A stretch of 26,735 bases of DNA from an uncultured Amaricoccus sp. (GTDB taxonomy: Bacteria; Pseudomonadota; Alphaproteobacteria; Rhodobacterales; Rhodobacteraceae). Below are positions 15,351-23,650 of the stretch, piece after piece. The translations under genes and the position numbers were made by a program. The notes under the pieces were generated by a model. It worked only from the letters and a program-made list of their open reading frames with translations, did no database searches and had not been told where the DNA came from. The first letter of the stretch is position 1, and each line of letters opens with the position of its first letter. The DNA lies in contig NZ_CALAGI010000178.1 of NCBI RefSeq assembly GCF_937891315.1, forward strand, positions 1-26,735. The letters run 5' to 3'.

Positions 15351-18269
15351 ATGACCGCCGATACCCCCACGACCGAACTTCACGACTACAAGGATACGCT
15401 GTTCCTGCCGGCCACCGACTTTCCGATGCGGGCCGGCCTGCCCCAGCGCGAGCCGGGATGGCTCGAACGCTGGCAGCGGATCGGCGTCTATCAGCGCCTG
15501 CGCGAGAAGCCGGCGCGCACGCCCTTCGTCCTGCACGACGGGCCGCCCTATGCCAACGGCAACCTGCATATCGGCCACGCGCTGAACAAGCTGCTCAAGG
15601 ATTTCGTGGTCCGCAGCCAGCAGATGATGGGTCGCGACAGCCGCTACGTCCCCGGCTGGGACTGCCACGGCCTGCCGATCGAATGGAAGATCGAGGAGCA
15701 GTATCGCGCCAAGGGCAAGAACAAGGACGACGTGCCGGTCAACGAGCTGCGCGCCGAATGCCGCAAGTTCGCCGAGCACTGGGTCGGCATCCAGCGCGGG
15801 GAATTCAAGCGGCTCGGCGTCACCGGAGACTGGGAAAACCCCTATCTCACCATGGACTTCCACGCCGAAGCGGTGATCGCGGACGAGTTCATGAAATTCG
15901 TGATGAACGGCGCCCTCTACCGCGGCTCCAAGCCGGTGATGTGGTCGCCGGTCGAGAAGACCGCGCTGGCCGAGGCGGAGGTGGAATATCACGACCACCA
16001 GAGCCCGACGGTGTGGGTGAAGTTTCCTGTAACCGGAAACATCAAAAGCGGTTCGATCCTTGGGAATCCCGATCTCTATCAAAACGCATCCGTGGTCATC
16101 TGGACCACGACGCCTTGGACAATCCCGTCCAACCGGGGCATCGCATTCTCGTCAAAGATCGAATACGGGCTCTACGAAGTCACCGACGCACCCGCTGACA
16201 ATTGGCTGGTACTCGGAGAGCGCTTGGTATTGGCGGACAAACTCGCCTCATCGACATTTCAGGCCGCCCGCGTGGAGGGTTACAAGCGCATTCGGGATGT
16301 CGATCCGGAAGGCTTGCTCACGCTCCATCCCCTCGCCGAGATCGACCAGTTCTGGTCGTATAGTGTCCCGATGCTCGAAGGCGATTTCGTCACCGACGAC
16401 GTTGGGACCGGCTTCGTCCACATGGCGCCCAGCCACGGCCAGGACGATTACGAGCTGTTCGTGAAGACCGGCCGGGTCGATCAGATGACCCACAACATCC
16501 TCGAAGACTCCTCCTTCGCGCGCCATGTCCCGTTCTTCGCCGGCCTTCAGGTGTTCGATGCCAAGGGCAAGGAGGGCAAGGCCAACGCCGCCGTCATCGA
16601 CAAGCTGGTCGAGGCCGGCGCGCTCGCCGCGCGGGGCCGGCTGAAGCATTCCTACCCCCACTCCTGGCGCTCCAAGGCGCCGGTGATCTATCGCAATACG
16701 CCGCAATGGTTCGTCGCCATCGACAAGCCCCTCGCCGATGGTCTCGGCACCTATGGCGACACCATCCGCCAGCGGGCGCTGACCTCGATCGACCGCCTCG
16801 TCGAATGGACCCCGCAGACCGGGCGCAACCGGCTCCACTCAATGATCGAGGCGCGTCCCGACTGGGTGCTCAGCCGGCAGCGCGCCTGGGGCGTGCCGCT
16901 GACCTGCTTCGTCAAGCGCCTGCCCGAGGGCCGCGTCGAGATCCTGCGCGATCCGGCGGTGAACGCCCGGATCAAGGCCGCCTTCGAGGCCGAGGGCGCC
17001 GACGCCTGGTTCGAGGACGGCGCCGCCACGCGCTTTCTCGGCAATGATCACGATCCGGCCGAGTGGGAAAAGGTCACCGACATTCTCGATGTCTGGTTCG
17101 ATTCCGGCTCGACCCATGCCTTCGCGCTGCGCGACCGTCCCGATGGCATCTGGCCGGCGAATCTCTATCTCGAAGGCACTGACCAGCATCGCGGCTGGTT
17201 CCACTCCTCGATGCTTCAGGCCTGCGGCACCATGGGCCGCGCGCCCTACGAAGGGGTTCTGACCCACGGCTTCACGCTCGACGAAAACGGGCTGAAGATG
17301 TCGAAATCCGTCGGCAATACCGTGGCACCGGAGAATGTCATCAAACAGTACGGCGCCGATATCCTGCGCCTCTGGGTGGCGCAGTCGGACTATACCGCCG
17401 ACCTGCGCATCGGGCCGGAGATCCTGAAGGGCACCGCCGACAGCTATCGCCGGCTGCGCAACACCCTGCGCTTCCTGCTCGGCAGCCTGCATGGCTTCGA
17501 CGAGGCCGAACGGGTGAGCCCGGCCGAGATGCCGGAGCTGGAGCGCTGGGTGCTGCATCGGCTGGCCGAGCTCGACGTCGCGGTGCGGGCCGGCTACCAG
17601 AAGTACGACTTCCAGCATGTGTTCCAGCAGTTGTTCCAGTTCTGCACGGTGGACCTGTCGGCCTTCTATTTCGACATCCGCAAGGACGCGCTCTATTGCG
17701 ACGCGGCGACGAGCCCGCGGCGGCGGGCGGCGCGGACGGTGCTTGATCTGCTGTTCCACCGGCTGACGACGTGGCTCGCGCCGATGCTCGCCTTCACCAT
17801 GGAAGAGGTCTGGCTCGACCGCTTCCCCTCCGAGGACGGGTCGGTGCATCTCCAGGACTTCCCCGAAACACCCACTACCTGGCTCGACGCCGATCTCGCC
17901 GCGAAATGGCAGCGGATCCGCGCCACCCGCCGCGTGGTGACCGGCGCGCTGGAGGTCGAGCGGCGCGAAAAACGCATCGGCGCCAGCCTCGAGGCGGCGC
18001 CGGTGGTGCATGTCGCCGACGAGGCGCTGCGCACCGAACTGGCCAGCGTGCCGTTCGAGGAGATCTGCATCACCTCGGCCCTCACCCTCACCGGCGCCGG
18101 AGCACCGGCGGAAGCCTATCGCCTTGAAGAGGCGCCGGGGATCGCCGTGGCGCCGGGCGCGCCCGGAGGCGAGAAATGCGCCCGCTGCTGGCGCATCCTG
18201 CCCGACGTCGGCGCCCATGCCCACACCCACGCCGCCGTCTGCGACCGCTGCGACACCGCGCTCGCCTGA
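15351..18269 (+). CDS. ileS: Isoleucyl-tRNA synthetase
   Basis: 972 residues, a class I synthetase that charges tRNA-Ile and edits misactivated valine. The catalytic signatures are HIGH at 73-76 (NGNLHIGHALN) and KMSKS at 649-653. The CP1 editing domain, about residues 205-420, shows WTTTPWTIPSNRG and MAPSHGQDDY. The anticodon-binding domain follows, and the C-terminal zinc finger has CARC (Cys943, Cys946) and CDRC (Cys964, Cys967), as in the bacterial E. coli-like type that is usually mupirocin-sensitive. The ATG at 15351 fits homologous N-termini (LHDYKDTLFLPATDFPMRAGLP). Codon use changes sharply within 16021-16410 (lower GC, TTG/GTA/TCA/CAA codons), in the editing domain, although the frame and motifs stay intact. 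Confidence 0.97.
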   Translation: MTADTPTTELHDYKDTLFLPATDFPMRAGLPQREPGWLERWQRIGVYQRLREKPARTPFVLHDGPPYANGNLHIGHALNKLLKDFVVRSQQMMGRDSRYVPGWDCHGLPIEWKIEEQYRAKGKNKDDVPVNELRAECRKFAEHWVGIQRGEFKRLGVTGDWENPYLTMDFHAEAVIADEFMKFVMNGALYRGSKPVMWSPVEKTALAEAEVEYHDHQSPTVWVKFPVTGNIKSGSILGNPDLYQNASVVIWTTTPWTIPSNRGIAFSSKIEYGLYEVTDAPADNWLVLGERLVLADKLASSTFQAARVEGYKRIRDVDPEGLLTLHPLAEIDQFWSYSVPMLEGDFVTDDVGTGFVHMAPSHGQDDYELFVKTGRVDQMTHNILEDSSFARHVPFFAGLQVFDAKGKEGKANAAVIDKLVEAGALAARGRLKHSYPHSWRSKAPVIYRNTPQWFVAIDKPLADGLGTYGDTIRQRALTSIDRLVEWTPQTGRNRLHSMIEARPDWVLSRQRAWGVPLTCFVKRLPEGRVEILRDPAVNARIKAAFEAEGADAWFEDGAATRFLGNDHDPAEWEKVTDILDVWFDSGSTHAFALRDRPDGIWPANLYLEGTDQHRGWFHSSMLQACGTMGRAPYEGVLTHGFTLDENGLKMSKSVGNTVAPENVIKQYGADILRLWVAQSDYTADLRIGPEILKGTADSYRRLRNTLRFLLGSLHGFDEAERVSPAEMPELERWVLHRLAELDVAVRAGYQKYDFQHVFQQLFQFCTVDLSAFYFDIRKDALYCDAATSPRRRAARTVLDLLFHRLTTWLAPMLAFTMEEVWLDRFPSEDGSVHLQDFPETPTTWLDADLAAKWQRIRATRRVVTGALEVERREKRIGASLEAAPVVHVADEALRTELASVPFEEICITSALTLTGAGAPAEAYRLEEAPGIAVAPGAPGGEKCARCWRILPDVGAHAHTHAAVCDRCDTALA

Positions 18270-18283
18270 CCGAGCCCCCCCGC

Positions 18284-18308
18284 GGGGCGCCCCGGACCGA
18301 GGCGCCCC
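18284..18308 (+). terminator. GC-rich hairpin after ileS
   Basis: An 8-bp perfect stem GGGGCGCC / GGCGCCCC (18284-18291 with 18301-18308) with a 9-base loop begins 15 bases after the ileS stop. No T-run follows, so it is a possible rather than a typical intrinsic terminator. Confidence 0.4.
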
Positions 18309-18334
18309 CCGAACCCACTCCGGCTTCGTCGCGC

Positions 18335-18364
18335 TTTACACCCCGCGCCTCGGCGCGCTATCCG
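18335..18364 (+). promoter_or_regulatory. Possible promoter of kdsA
   Basis: TTTACA (18335-18340) and TATCCG (18359-18364) with an 18-base spacer, about 25 bases before the kdsA start. The -35 is good and the -10 poor. Confidence 0.33.
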
Positions 18365-18388
18365 TCACACACCCAGAGGGAGAGTGAG

Positions 18389-19255
18389 ATGACCGAGGCC
18401 CGCCCGAAGGCCCCCATGGCGGCCCGAACCGTCCAGGTCGGCGACCTCGCGATTTCCAACACCCTGCCGCTGACCCTGATCGCCGGCCCCTGCCAGCTGG
18501 AAGGGCTCGACCACGCGCTCGCGATCGCCGAGGTTCTGCGCGCGGCCTGCGCGGAGAACGGCGTCGGTTTCGTGTTCAAGAGCTCCTACGACAAGGCGAA
18601 CCGCACCTCGCTCAATGCCCAGCGTGGCATCGGCATGGAGAAGGGCCTCGCGATGCTGGCGGCGGTCCGCGACCGGATCGGCTGCCCGGTGCTGACCGAC
18701 GTGCATCTGCCCGACGACTGCGCCCCGGTGGCCGAGGCCGTCGATATCCTGCAGATACCCGCCTTCCTCAGCCGCCAGACCGACCTTCTGCTCGCCGCCG
18801 GCGCGACCGGGGCGGCGATCAACGTGAAGAAGGGCCAGTTCCTCGCGCCCTGGGACATGGGCCCGGTCGCGGCCAAGATCGCCTCCACCGGTAACCAGCG
18901 CATCCTGCTCTGCGAGCGCGGCACCACCTTCGGCTACAACACCTTGGTCGCCGACATGCGCGCCCTGCCGATCATGGCGCGCAGCGGCTATCCCGTGGTA
19001 ATGGACGCGACCCATTCGGTGCAGCAGCCGGGCGGTCTTGGCGGCGCCTCGGGCGGCCAGCGCGAATTCGCGCCGGTCATGGCCCGCGCCGCCGTGGCGC
19101 TCGGGGTCGCCGCGGTCTTCATCGAGACCCATCCCGACCCCGACCACGCGCCCTCCGACGGGCCGAACATGATCCATCTCGACCGCATGCCGGCGCTGAT
19201 CGCCGAACTCGCCGCCTTCGACCGCCTGGCCAAGGCGCATCCCCTGAACGTCTGA
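18389..19255 (+). CDS. kdsA: 3-deoxy-8-phosphooctulonate synthase (Kdo-8-P synthase)
   Basis: 288 residues; condenses arabinose-5-phosphate with phosphoenolpyruvate to Kdo-8-phosphate for the inner core of LPS, in the cytoplasm. Motifs are LIAGPCQLEG, FKSSYDKANRTS, LTDVHLP, PAFLSRQTDLL, NVKKGQFL, CERGTTFGYN and DATHSVQQPGG. Cys35 in AGPC sits where the metal-independent E. coli enzyme has Asn, and the His of DATHS, Glu of FIETH and Asp of SDGPN complete the metal site, so this is the metal-dependent class. The start is the ATG at 18389 after AGAGGGAGAG. The next gene follows after 14 bases. Confidence 0.96.
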   Translation: MTEARPKAPMAARTVQVGDLAISNTLPLTLIAGPCQLEGLDHALAIAEVLRAACAENGVGFVFKSSYDKANRTSLNAQRGIGMEKGLAMLAAVRDRIGCPVLTDVHLPDDCAPVAEAVDILQIPAFLSRQTDLLLAAGATGAAINVKKGQFLAPWDMGPVAAKIASTGNQRILLCERGTTFGYNTLVADMRALPIMARSGYPVVMDATHSVQQPGGLGGASGGQREFAPVMARAAVALGVAAVFIETHPDPDHAPSDGPNMIHLDRMPALIAELAAFDRLAKAHPLNV

Positions 19256-19269
19256 CCGAAAGGCCCGCC

Positions 19270-20766
19270 ATGACCGCGCCGCGACCCGTTGTCGAGCCGA
19301 ACACCTGGGATTTCCTGCGCGAGCCGATGATCGCACCGACCGGCTTTCGCGAATATGACGCCCGCTGGAAATATCCCGACGACATCAACCTGCCCGGCGT
19401 CACCGCCCTCGGCCTTGGTCTCGGCACCCAGATGTTCGAGCGCGGCCTGCGGCCCGAGATCGCGATCGGCAACGACTACCGCGACTATTCGCTCGCCATC
19501 AAGAACGCGCTGATCCTCGGCCTTCTGCAAGCCGGCGTCACGGTCAAGGACATCGGCCCCGCCTTGTCGCCGATGGCCTATTTCAGCCAGTTCCTGCTCG
19601 ACGCGCCCGCCGTTGCCATGGTGACGGCGAGCCACAATCCAAACGGCTGGACCGGGGTGAAGATGGGCTTCGAGCGGCCATTGACCCATGGGCCAGAGGA
19701 TATGGCCCGGCTCCGCGACATCGTGCTCGCCGGCGCCGGCGTCGCTCGCGACGGCGGCCGCTACGACCGGATCGACGGCGTGCGCGCGGCCTATATCGAC
19801 GATCTCGTCGGCGACTTTCGCATGTCGCGCCCGCTGCGGGTGGTCTGCGCCACCGGCAATGGCACCGCCGGCGCCTTCGCGCCCGAGGTGCTGGAGCGGA
19901 TCGGCGTCGAGGTGATCCCCAGCCACAACCGGCTGGACTACACCTTCCCGAACTACAATCCGAACCCCGAAGCACTCGAGATGCTGCATGACATGGCCGA
20001 GACCGTCGGCCGCCACGGCGCCGATCTCGCGCTCGGCTTCGACGGCGACGGCGACCGCTGCGGCGTGGTGGACAACGAGGGCGAGGAGATCTTCGCCGAC
20101 AAGATGGGCGTCATCCTCGCGCGCGACCTCGTCAAGCTCTACCCAGGCGCGACCTTTGTCACGGACGTGAAATCCACCGGCCTCTTCGCCTCGGATCCGG
20201 CGCTGATCGCCGCCGATGCCAAGGCCGACTACTGGAAGACCGGCCACAGCCACATGAAGCGCCGGGTCAAGGAACTCGGCGCGCTCGCCGGCTTCGAGAA
20301 GTCGGGCCACTATTTCCTCGCCGAGCCGATCGGCCGCGGCTACGACTGCGGCATGCGGGTCGCGGTTGAGGTCTGCAAGCTGATGGACCGCAATCCCGGC
20401 CTGTCGATGGCCGACCTGCGCCGCGCCCTGCCCCGCACCTGGGCGACCCCGACCATGTCGCCCTATTGCCCCGACGGCGAGAAATACGGCGTTGTAACCC
20501 GGCTGACCGCCCGGATCGAGGCGATGGCGGCCGCCGGCGCCGTGCTCGCCGGCCAGCCGATCGAGCGTATCGTCACGGTGAACGGCGCCCGTGTCATGCT
20601 CGCCAACGGCGCCTGGGGCCTGATCCGCGCCTCGTCGAACACGCCGAACCTGGTCGTCGTCTGCGAGAGCCCGGCGTCGGAGGCCGAGATGCGCGCGATC
20701 TTCACCGACCTAGACACGCTGATCCGCGCCGAACCTTCGGTCGGCGCCTACGACCAGACCATTTAG
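19270..20766 (+). CDS. Phosphomannomutase/phosphoglucomutase (AlgC/ManB type)
   Basis: 498 residues of the alpha-D-phosphohexomutase superfamily, which interconverts hexose-6-phosphate and hexose-1-phosphate. All four active-site loops can be seen: the phosphoserine loop TASHNPNGWTG with Ser121, the Mg2+ loop DGDGD (Asp258, Asp260, Asp262), the sugar-specificity loop EKSGHY (Glu343, Ser345) and the phosphate loop RASSNTPNL near the C-terminus. The GEMSGH/GFEKSGH type fits a dual mannose/glucose enzyme. Cotranscription with kdsA (14-base gap, GAAAGG ribosome site) points to nucleotide-sugar supply for LPS or exopolysaccharide. Specificity cannot be settled by eye. Confidence 0.92.
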   Translation: MTAPRPVVEPNTWDFLREPMIAPTGFREYDARWKYPDDINLPGVTALGLGLGTQMFERGLRPEIAIGNDYRDYSLAIKNALILGLLQAGVTVKDIGPALSPMAYFSQFLLDAPAVAMVTASHNPNGWTGVKMGFERPLTHGPEDMARLRDIVLAGAGVARDGGRYDRIDGVRAAYIDDLVGDFRMSRPLRVVCATGNGTAGAFAPEVLERIGVEVIPSHNRLDYTFPNYNPNPEALEMLHDMAETVGRHGADLALGFDGDGDRCGVVDNEGEEIFADKMGVILARDLVKLYPGATFVTDVKSTGLFASDPALIAADAKADYWKTGHSHMKRRVKELGALAGFEKSGHYFLAEPIGRGYDCGMRVAVEVCKLMDRNPGLSMADLRRALPRTWATPTMSPYCPDGEKYGVVTRLTARIEAMAAAGAVLAGQPIERIVTVNGARVMLANGAWGLIRASSNTPNLVVVCESPASEAEMRAIFTDLDTLIRAEPSVGAYDQTI

Positions 20767-20768
20767 CC

Positions 20769-20797
20769 TTGCCGCGCAACCCCGCTCTGCCTTAGAA
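20769..20797 (+). promoter_or_regulatory. Promoter of tRNA-Gln
   Basis: TTGCCG (20769-20774) and TTAGAA (20792-20797) are spaced by exactly 17 bases. The predicted start, near 20804, leaves a 5-base leader before the tRNA. The -35 begins three bases after the mutase stop. Confidence 0.6.
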
Positions 20798-20808
20798 CGG
20801 CCCGACCT

Positions 20809-20883
20809 TGGGGCGTCGCCAAGCGGTAAGGCAACGGTTTTTGGTACCGTCATCCGGAGGTTCGAATCCTCCCGCCCCAGCCA
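20809..20883 (+). tRNA. tRNA-Gln (anticodon UUG)
   Basis: A full cloverleaf: acceptor TGGGGCG / CGCCCCA with discriminator G and an encoded CCA (20881-20883), D arm GCC..GGT, anticodon stem ACGGT / ACCGT with loop TTTTGGT giving TTG at positions 34-36, and a T arm GGAGG-TTCGAAT-CCTCC. The anticodon reads CAA, and CAG by wobble. Confidence 0.97.
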
Positions 20884-20943
20884 CGCCTTTATTTCGTGAG
20901 AAATTCGGCGATGGCGGGCGAAAGGTTCGGGAACAGCGCAGAA

Positions 20944-20966
20944 GCCCGGATTTTCCAGCTCCGGGC
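20944..20966 (-). terminator. Hairpin downstream of the dGTPase gene
   Basis: A 7-bp stem GCCCGGA / TCCGGGC (20944-20950 with 20960-20966) with a 9-base loop, 60 bases after the dGTPase stop on the minus strand, between it and the convergent tRNA. No strong T-run, so only a weak terminator call. Confidence 0.35.
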
Positions 20967-21025
20967 GGCCCAAGGTTCGGGTTCAGAGCAAGGAACCGTC
21001 CGCCGCCTGCCCGTCCGCGTCCGGT

Positions 21026-22171
21026 TCAGCCCTTGACCATCGGATCGGTCAGCTTGCGATGCTCCTGCAGCGCGAAGCGGTCGGTCATGCCGGCGATATA
21101 GTCGGCCACGACCCGCGCGCGCCCCGCGACGTCGAGCGAGGCGCAATCGTTCCAGTCGCGCGGCATCAGCTCCGGCGCCTGGGTGAAGAGCTCGAACAGT
21201 TCGCGCACCACCAGCCGCGCCTTGCGCCGCATCCGTTGCACCGTCCAGTGCCGGTACATGCGATGATAGAGAAAGCCGCGGATGACCTTCAACTCGGCGA
21301 AGGTCGCGTCCGAAAAGCGGATCACCGGATAGCCGAGATGCCGCACCGCCTCGGCGTTCGCCGGAGCCGCTTCGGCCAGCCGCGCCCGGCTCGTCGCCAG
21401 CACGTCCTCGACCAGCAGGCCAAAGAACCGCCGGAGCGCCTCGTGCTCGCGGCGGCCGGGCGCGAGGCCGGGCCAGCGCGCATCCACCGCCGCGACGCAA
21501 GGCCCGATCATCGGCAGCGCGCGCAGATCGTCGAGCGTGAAGAGCGCGGCGCGCAAGCCGTCCGCGAGGTCGTGGTTGTTGTACGCGATATCGTCCGAAA
21601 TCGCCGCTACCTGCGCCTCGGCGCTGGCATGGGTGCCGAGCTCCAGATCGTGCCGGCCGGCGTATTCGGCCAGCGCGAAGGGCACGTCGCCGACCACGGG
21701 CCCGTTGTGCTTCGCGATCCCCTCCAGCGTCTCCCAGGTCAGGTTCAGCCCGTCGAACTCGGCGTAATGCGCCTCGAGCCGGGTCACGATCTTGATCGCC
21801 TGCGCATTGTGGTCGAACCCGCCATACGGTTCCATCACCAGCTGGAGGGCGTCCTCGCCGGTATGGCCGAACGGCGGATGCCCGAGGTCATGGGCGAGCG
21901 CCACCGCCTCGGCCAGCTCCTCGTTCAGGCCGAGTGTGTGGGCGAGGGTTCGCGCCACCTGCGCCACCTCGATCGAATGGGTGAGCCGCGTGCGGTAGTA
22001 GTCGCCCTCGTGCTCGACGAAAACCTGGGTCTTGTGCTTCAGCCGGCGGAAGGCGCTCGAATGGATGATCCGGTCGCGGTCGCGTTGAAAGCCGGAGCGG
22101 TGGGCCGAGCCTTCCTCGGGGAACAGCCGCCCCCGGCTCATCTCGGGCAGGGTTGCAAAGGCCGCGATCAT
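21026..22171 (-). CDS. Deoxyguanosinetriphosphate triphosphohydrolase-like protein
   Basis: 381 residues of the HD-domain dGTPase-like family, which removes triphosphate from dNTPs and helps balance the nucleotide pool. The N-terminal RDRDRIIHSSAFRRLKHKTQV is the family hallmark. The metal site is made of His65 (THSIEVA), His94-Asp95 (AHDLGHPPFGH) and the Asp in AISDDIAYNNHDLADG. The start ATG 22169-22171 matches family N-termini; longer frames run into the divergent erpA region. It is the single-domain type that is widespread in Alphaproteobacteria and lacks the E. coli Dgt insertion. The nucleotide specificity is not readable. Confidence 0.93.
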   Translation of the reverse strand: MIAAFATLPEMSRGRLFPEEGSAHRSGFQRDRDRIIHSSAFRRLKHKTQVFVEHEGDYYRTRLTHSIEVAQVARTLAHTLGLNEELAEAVALAHDLGHPPFGHTGEDALQLVMEPYGGFDHNAQAIKIVTRLEAHYAEFDGLNLTWETLEGIAKHNGPVVGDVPFALAEYAGRHDLELGTHASAEAQVAAISDDIAYNNHDLADGLRAALFTLDDLRALPMIGPCVAAVDARWPGLAPGRREHEALRRFFGLLVEDVLATSRARLAEAAPANAEAVRHLGYPVIRFSDATFAELKVIRGFLYHRMYRHWTVQRMRRKARLVVRELFELFTQAPELMPRDWNDCASLDVAGRARVVADYIAGMTDRFALQEHRKLTDPMVKG

Positions 22172-22261
22172 GATGTCGTTCCGGTTCAGGGCTCCGGGCT
22201 TGTCCGGAACGGGTTTCGCACCTACCTTCCCCCTGTAACGCACTCCGCGATGGGTCGAAAG

Positions 22262-22585
22262 ATGCAGCTCTCCCTTCCCCCCCGTGTCACCGACCGAGCC
22301 TTCGCCCGCCTGCGCGAGATCGGCGACGCCGCCGCCCTCCGCGTCGCGGTCGAGGGCGGCGGCTGTTCCGGCTTCCAGTACGAGATCAAGCTTGAGGAAC
22401 AGGCGGCGGCCGACGATCTGGTGCTGGAGCAGGATGGCGCCCGCGTCCTGATCGACCCGGTGTCGCTGCCCTTCCTCTCGGATGCCGAGATCGACTTCGC
22501 CGACGAGTTGATCGGCGCGCGGTTCGTGATCAACAACCCGAACGCCACCTCGAGCTGCGGCTGCGGCACAAGCTTTTCGCTCTGA
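22262..22585 (+). CDS. erpA: Iron-sulfur cluster insertion protein ErpA (A-type carrier)
   Basis: 107 residues, HesB/IscA/ErpA family, which receives an Fe-S cluster from the scaffold and passes it to apo-enzymes. The three ligand cysteines are Cys35 (GGGCSGFQY) and Cys99/Cys101 (SCGCGTSF). The INNPNATSSCGCG ending is ErpA-like. Two in-frame ATGs exist, 22250 and 22262; the second fits family N-termini (MQLSLPPR) and is used. It is divergent from the dGTPase gene across about 90 bases. Confidence 0.93.
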   Translation: MQLSLPPRVTDRAFARLREIGDAAALRVAVEGGGCSGFQYEIKLEEQAAADDLVLEQDGARVLIDPVSLPFLSDAEIDFADELIGARFVINNPNATSSCGCGTSFSL

Positions 22586-22729
22586 GGTCAAGCCAGGCCT
22601 CCGACGGGACGCGGCGCGCCTGGTTCCCCTGCTCGGCGGAAGCCGTCCGCTCCTGTCCCCGCGCGGGATCGGCGTTTCTCGCCGACCGCCGTCTTGCGGC
22701 GCGAACAAGGGTTGCCTAGGGTCGCGGCC

Positions 22730-23509
22730 ATGAAGATCGCCTCCTTCAACATCAACGGCGTCAAGGCGCGCCTGCCCGCTTTGCTCGACTGGTTGCGCGA
22801 GGCCGAACCGGACGTGGTGGCGCTGCAGGAGATCAAGTCGACCGACGACCAGTTCCCTCGGCTGGAGATCGAGGAACTCGGCTACAACATCGAAACGCAC
22901 GGGCAAAAGGGCTTCAACGGCGTCGCCATCCTGTCGAAGGCGCCGCTCGAGGACGTGGTCCGCGGCCTGCCCGGCGCGGAAGAAGACGATCAGGCGCGCT
23001 GGATCGAGGCGACGGTCGCCGGGGCGCGGCCGACCCGGATCTGCGGCCTGTATCTTCCGAACGGCAATCCGGCGCCGGGGCCGAAATACGACTACAAGCT
23101 TGGCTGGATGGATCGCCTGCGCCTCCGCGCCGAGGCCTTGCTCGCCGAGGAATCGCCCGCGCTCCTGCTGGGCGACTTCAACGTGATCCCGCAGAACGAA
23201 GATTGCTGGGATCCGGCCGTCTGGGCGGAGGACGCGCTCTTCCTGCCGCCGACCCGCTCGGCCTATCACCGGCTGACCAATCTCGGGCTTGCCGACGCGC
23301 TGCGCGTCGTGAACGCCAATCCCGGGGTCTATACCTTCTGGGACTATCAGGCCGGGGCCTGGCCGAAGAACAAGGGCATCCGTATCGACCATGTCCTGAT
23401 GACGCCCGAGGCCGCCGACCTGCTCCAGGCCTGCGGCGTCGATGCCGAGATCCGCGGTCGCGACAAGCCTTCGGATCACGTGCCGATCTGGGTCGAACTG
23501 GCGATCTGA
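22730..23509 (+). CDS. xth: Exodeoxyribonuclease III (AP endonuclease)
   Basis: 259 residues, the ExoIII/APE family that incises DNA at abasic sites in base excision repair and removes 3' blocking groups. The catalytic residues can be seen: Glu34 (ALQEIKS), Tyr108 (GLYLPNG), Asp149 and Asn151 (LLGDFNV), and Asp249-His250 (PSDHVP). The ATG at 22730 gives the canonical start MKIASFNING. It lies 144 bases after erpA in the same direction; whether it has its own promoter is not clear. The convergent terC-like gene follows after a spacer rich in hairpins. Confidence 0.95.
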   Translation: MKIASFNINGVKARLPALLDWLREAEPDVVALQEIKSTDDQFPRLEIEELGYNIETHGQKGFNGVAILSKAPLEDVVRGLPGAEEDDQARWIEATVAGARPTRICGLYLPNGNPAPGPKYDYKLGWMDRLRLRAEALLAEESPALLLGDFNVIPQNEDCWDPAVWAEDALFLPPTRSAYHRLTNLGLADALRVVNANPGVYTFWDYQAGAWPKNKGIRIDHVLMTPEAADLLQACGVDAEIRGRDKPSDHVPIWVELAI

Positions 23510-23514
23510 TATCC

Positions 23515-23541
23515 GCGGGCGCCGGTCTCGCGGACGCCCGC
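23515..23541. terminator. Hairpin between xth and the TerC gene (first)
   Basis: GCGGGCG / CGCCCGC (23515-23521 with 23535-23541), 13-base loop, starting 6 bases after the xth stop. An alternative pairing TCCGCG / CGCGGA competes. No T-run, so a weak terminator. Confidence 0.4.
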
Positions 23542-23595
23542 TTGCCTCAATCCGGGAGTGCCCCGCCTTCGGCGGCCGCGTCGTATCTGGCCCCC

Positions 23596-23617
23596 GCAGG
23601 CGCGTCTCCACGCCTGC
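23596..23617. terminator. Hairpin between xth and the TerC gene (second)
   Basis: A perfect 7-bp stem GCAGGCG / CGCCTGC (23596-23602 with 23611-23617), 8-base loop, about 35 bases after the TerC stop on the minus strand. A small CCGCC-TTC-GGCGG hairpin lies just left. Together they likely stop convergent transcription from both sides. Confidence 0.45.
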
Positions 23618-23650
23618 CGGACCCGAGCCACGCCGCGCTCCACCGGGGGA

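Noticed and set aside
20809..20883. tRNA-Gln as an integration site
   Set aside because: No integrase gene and no repeat of the tRNA 3' end was found in the window.
22172..23611. Upstream extension of the dGTPase frame (861 codons in all)
   Set aside because: It would cover erpA and xth in antisense; family N-terminus begins near 22171.
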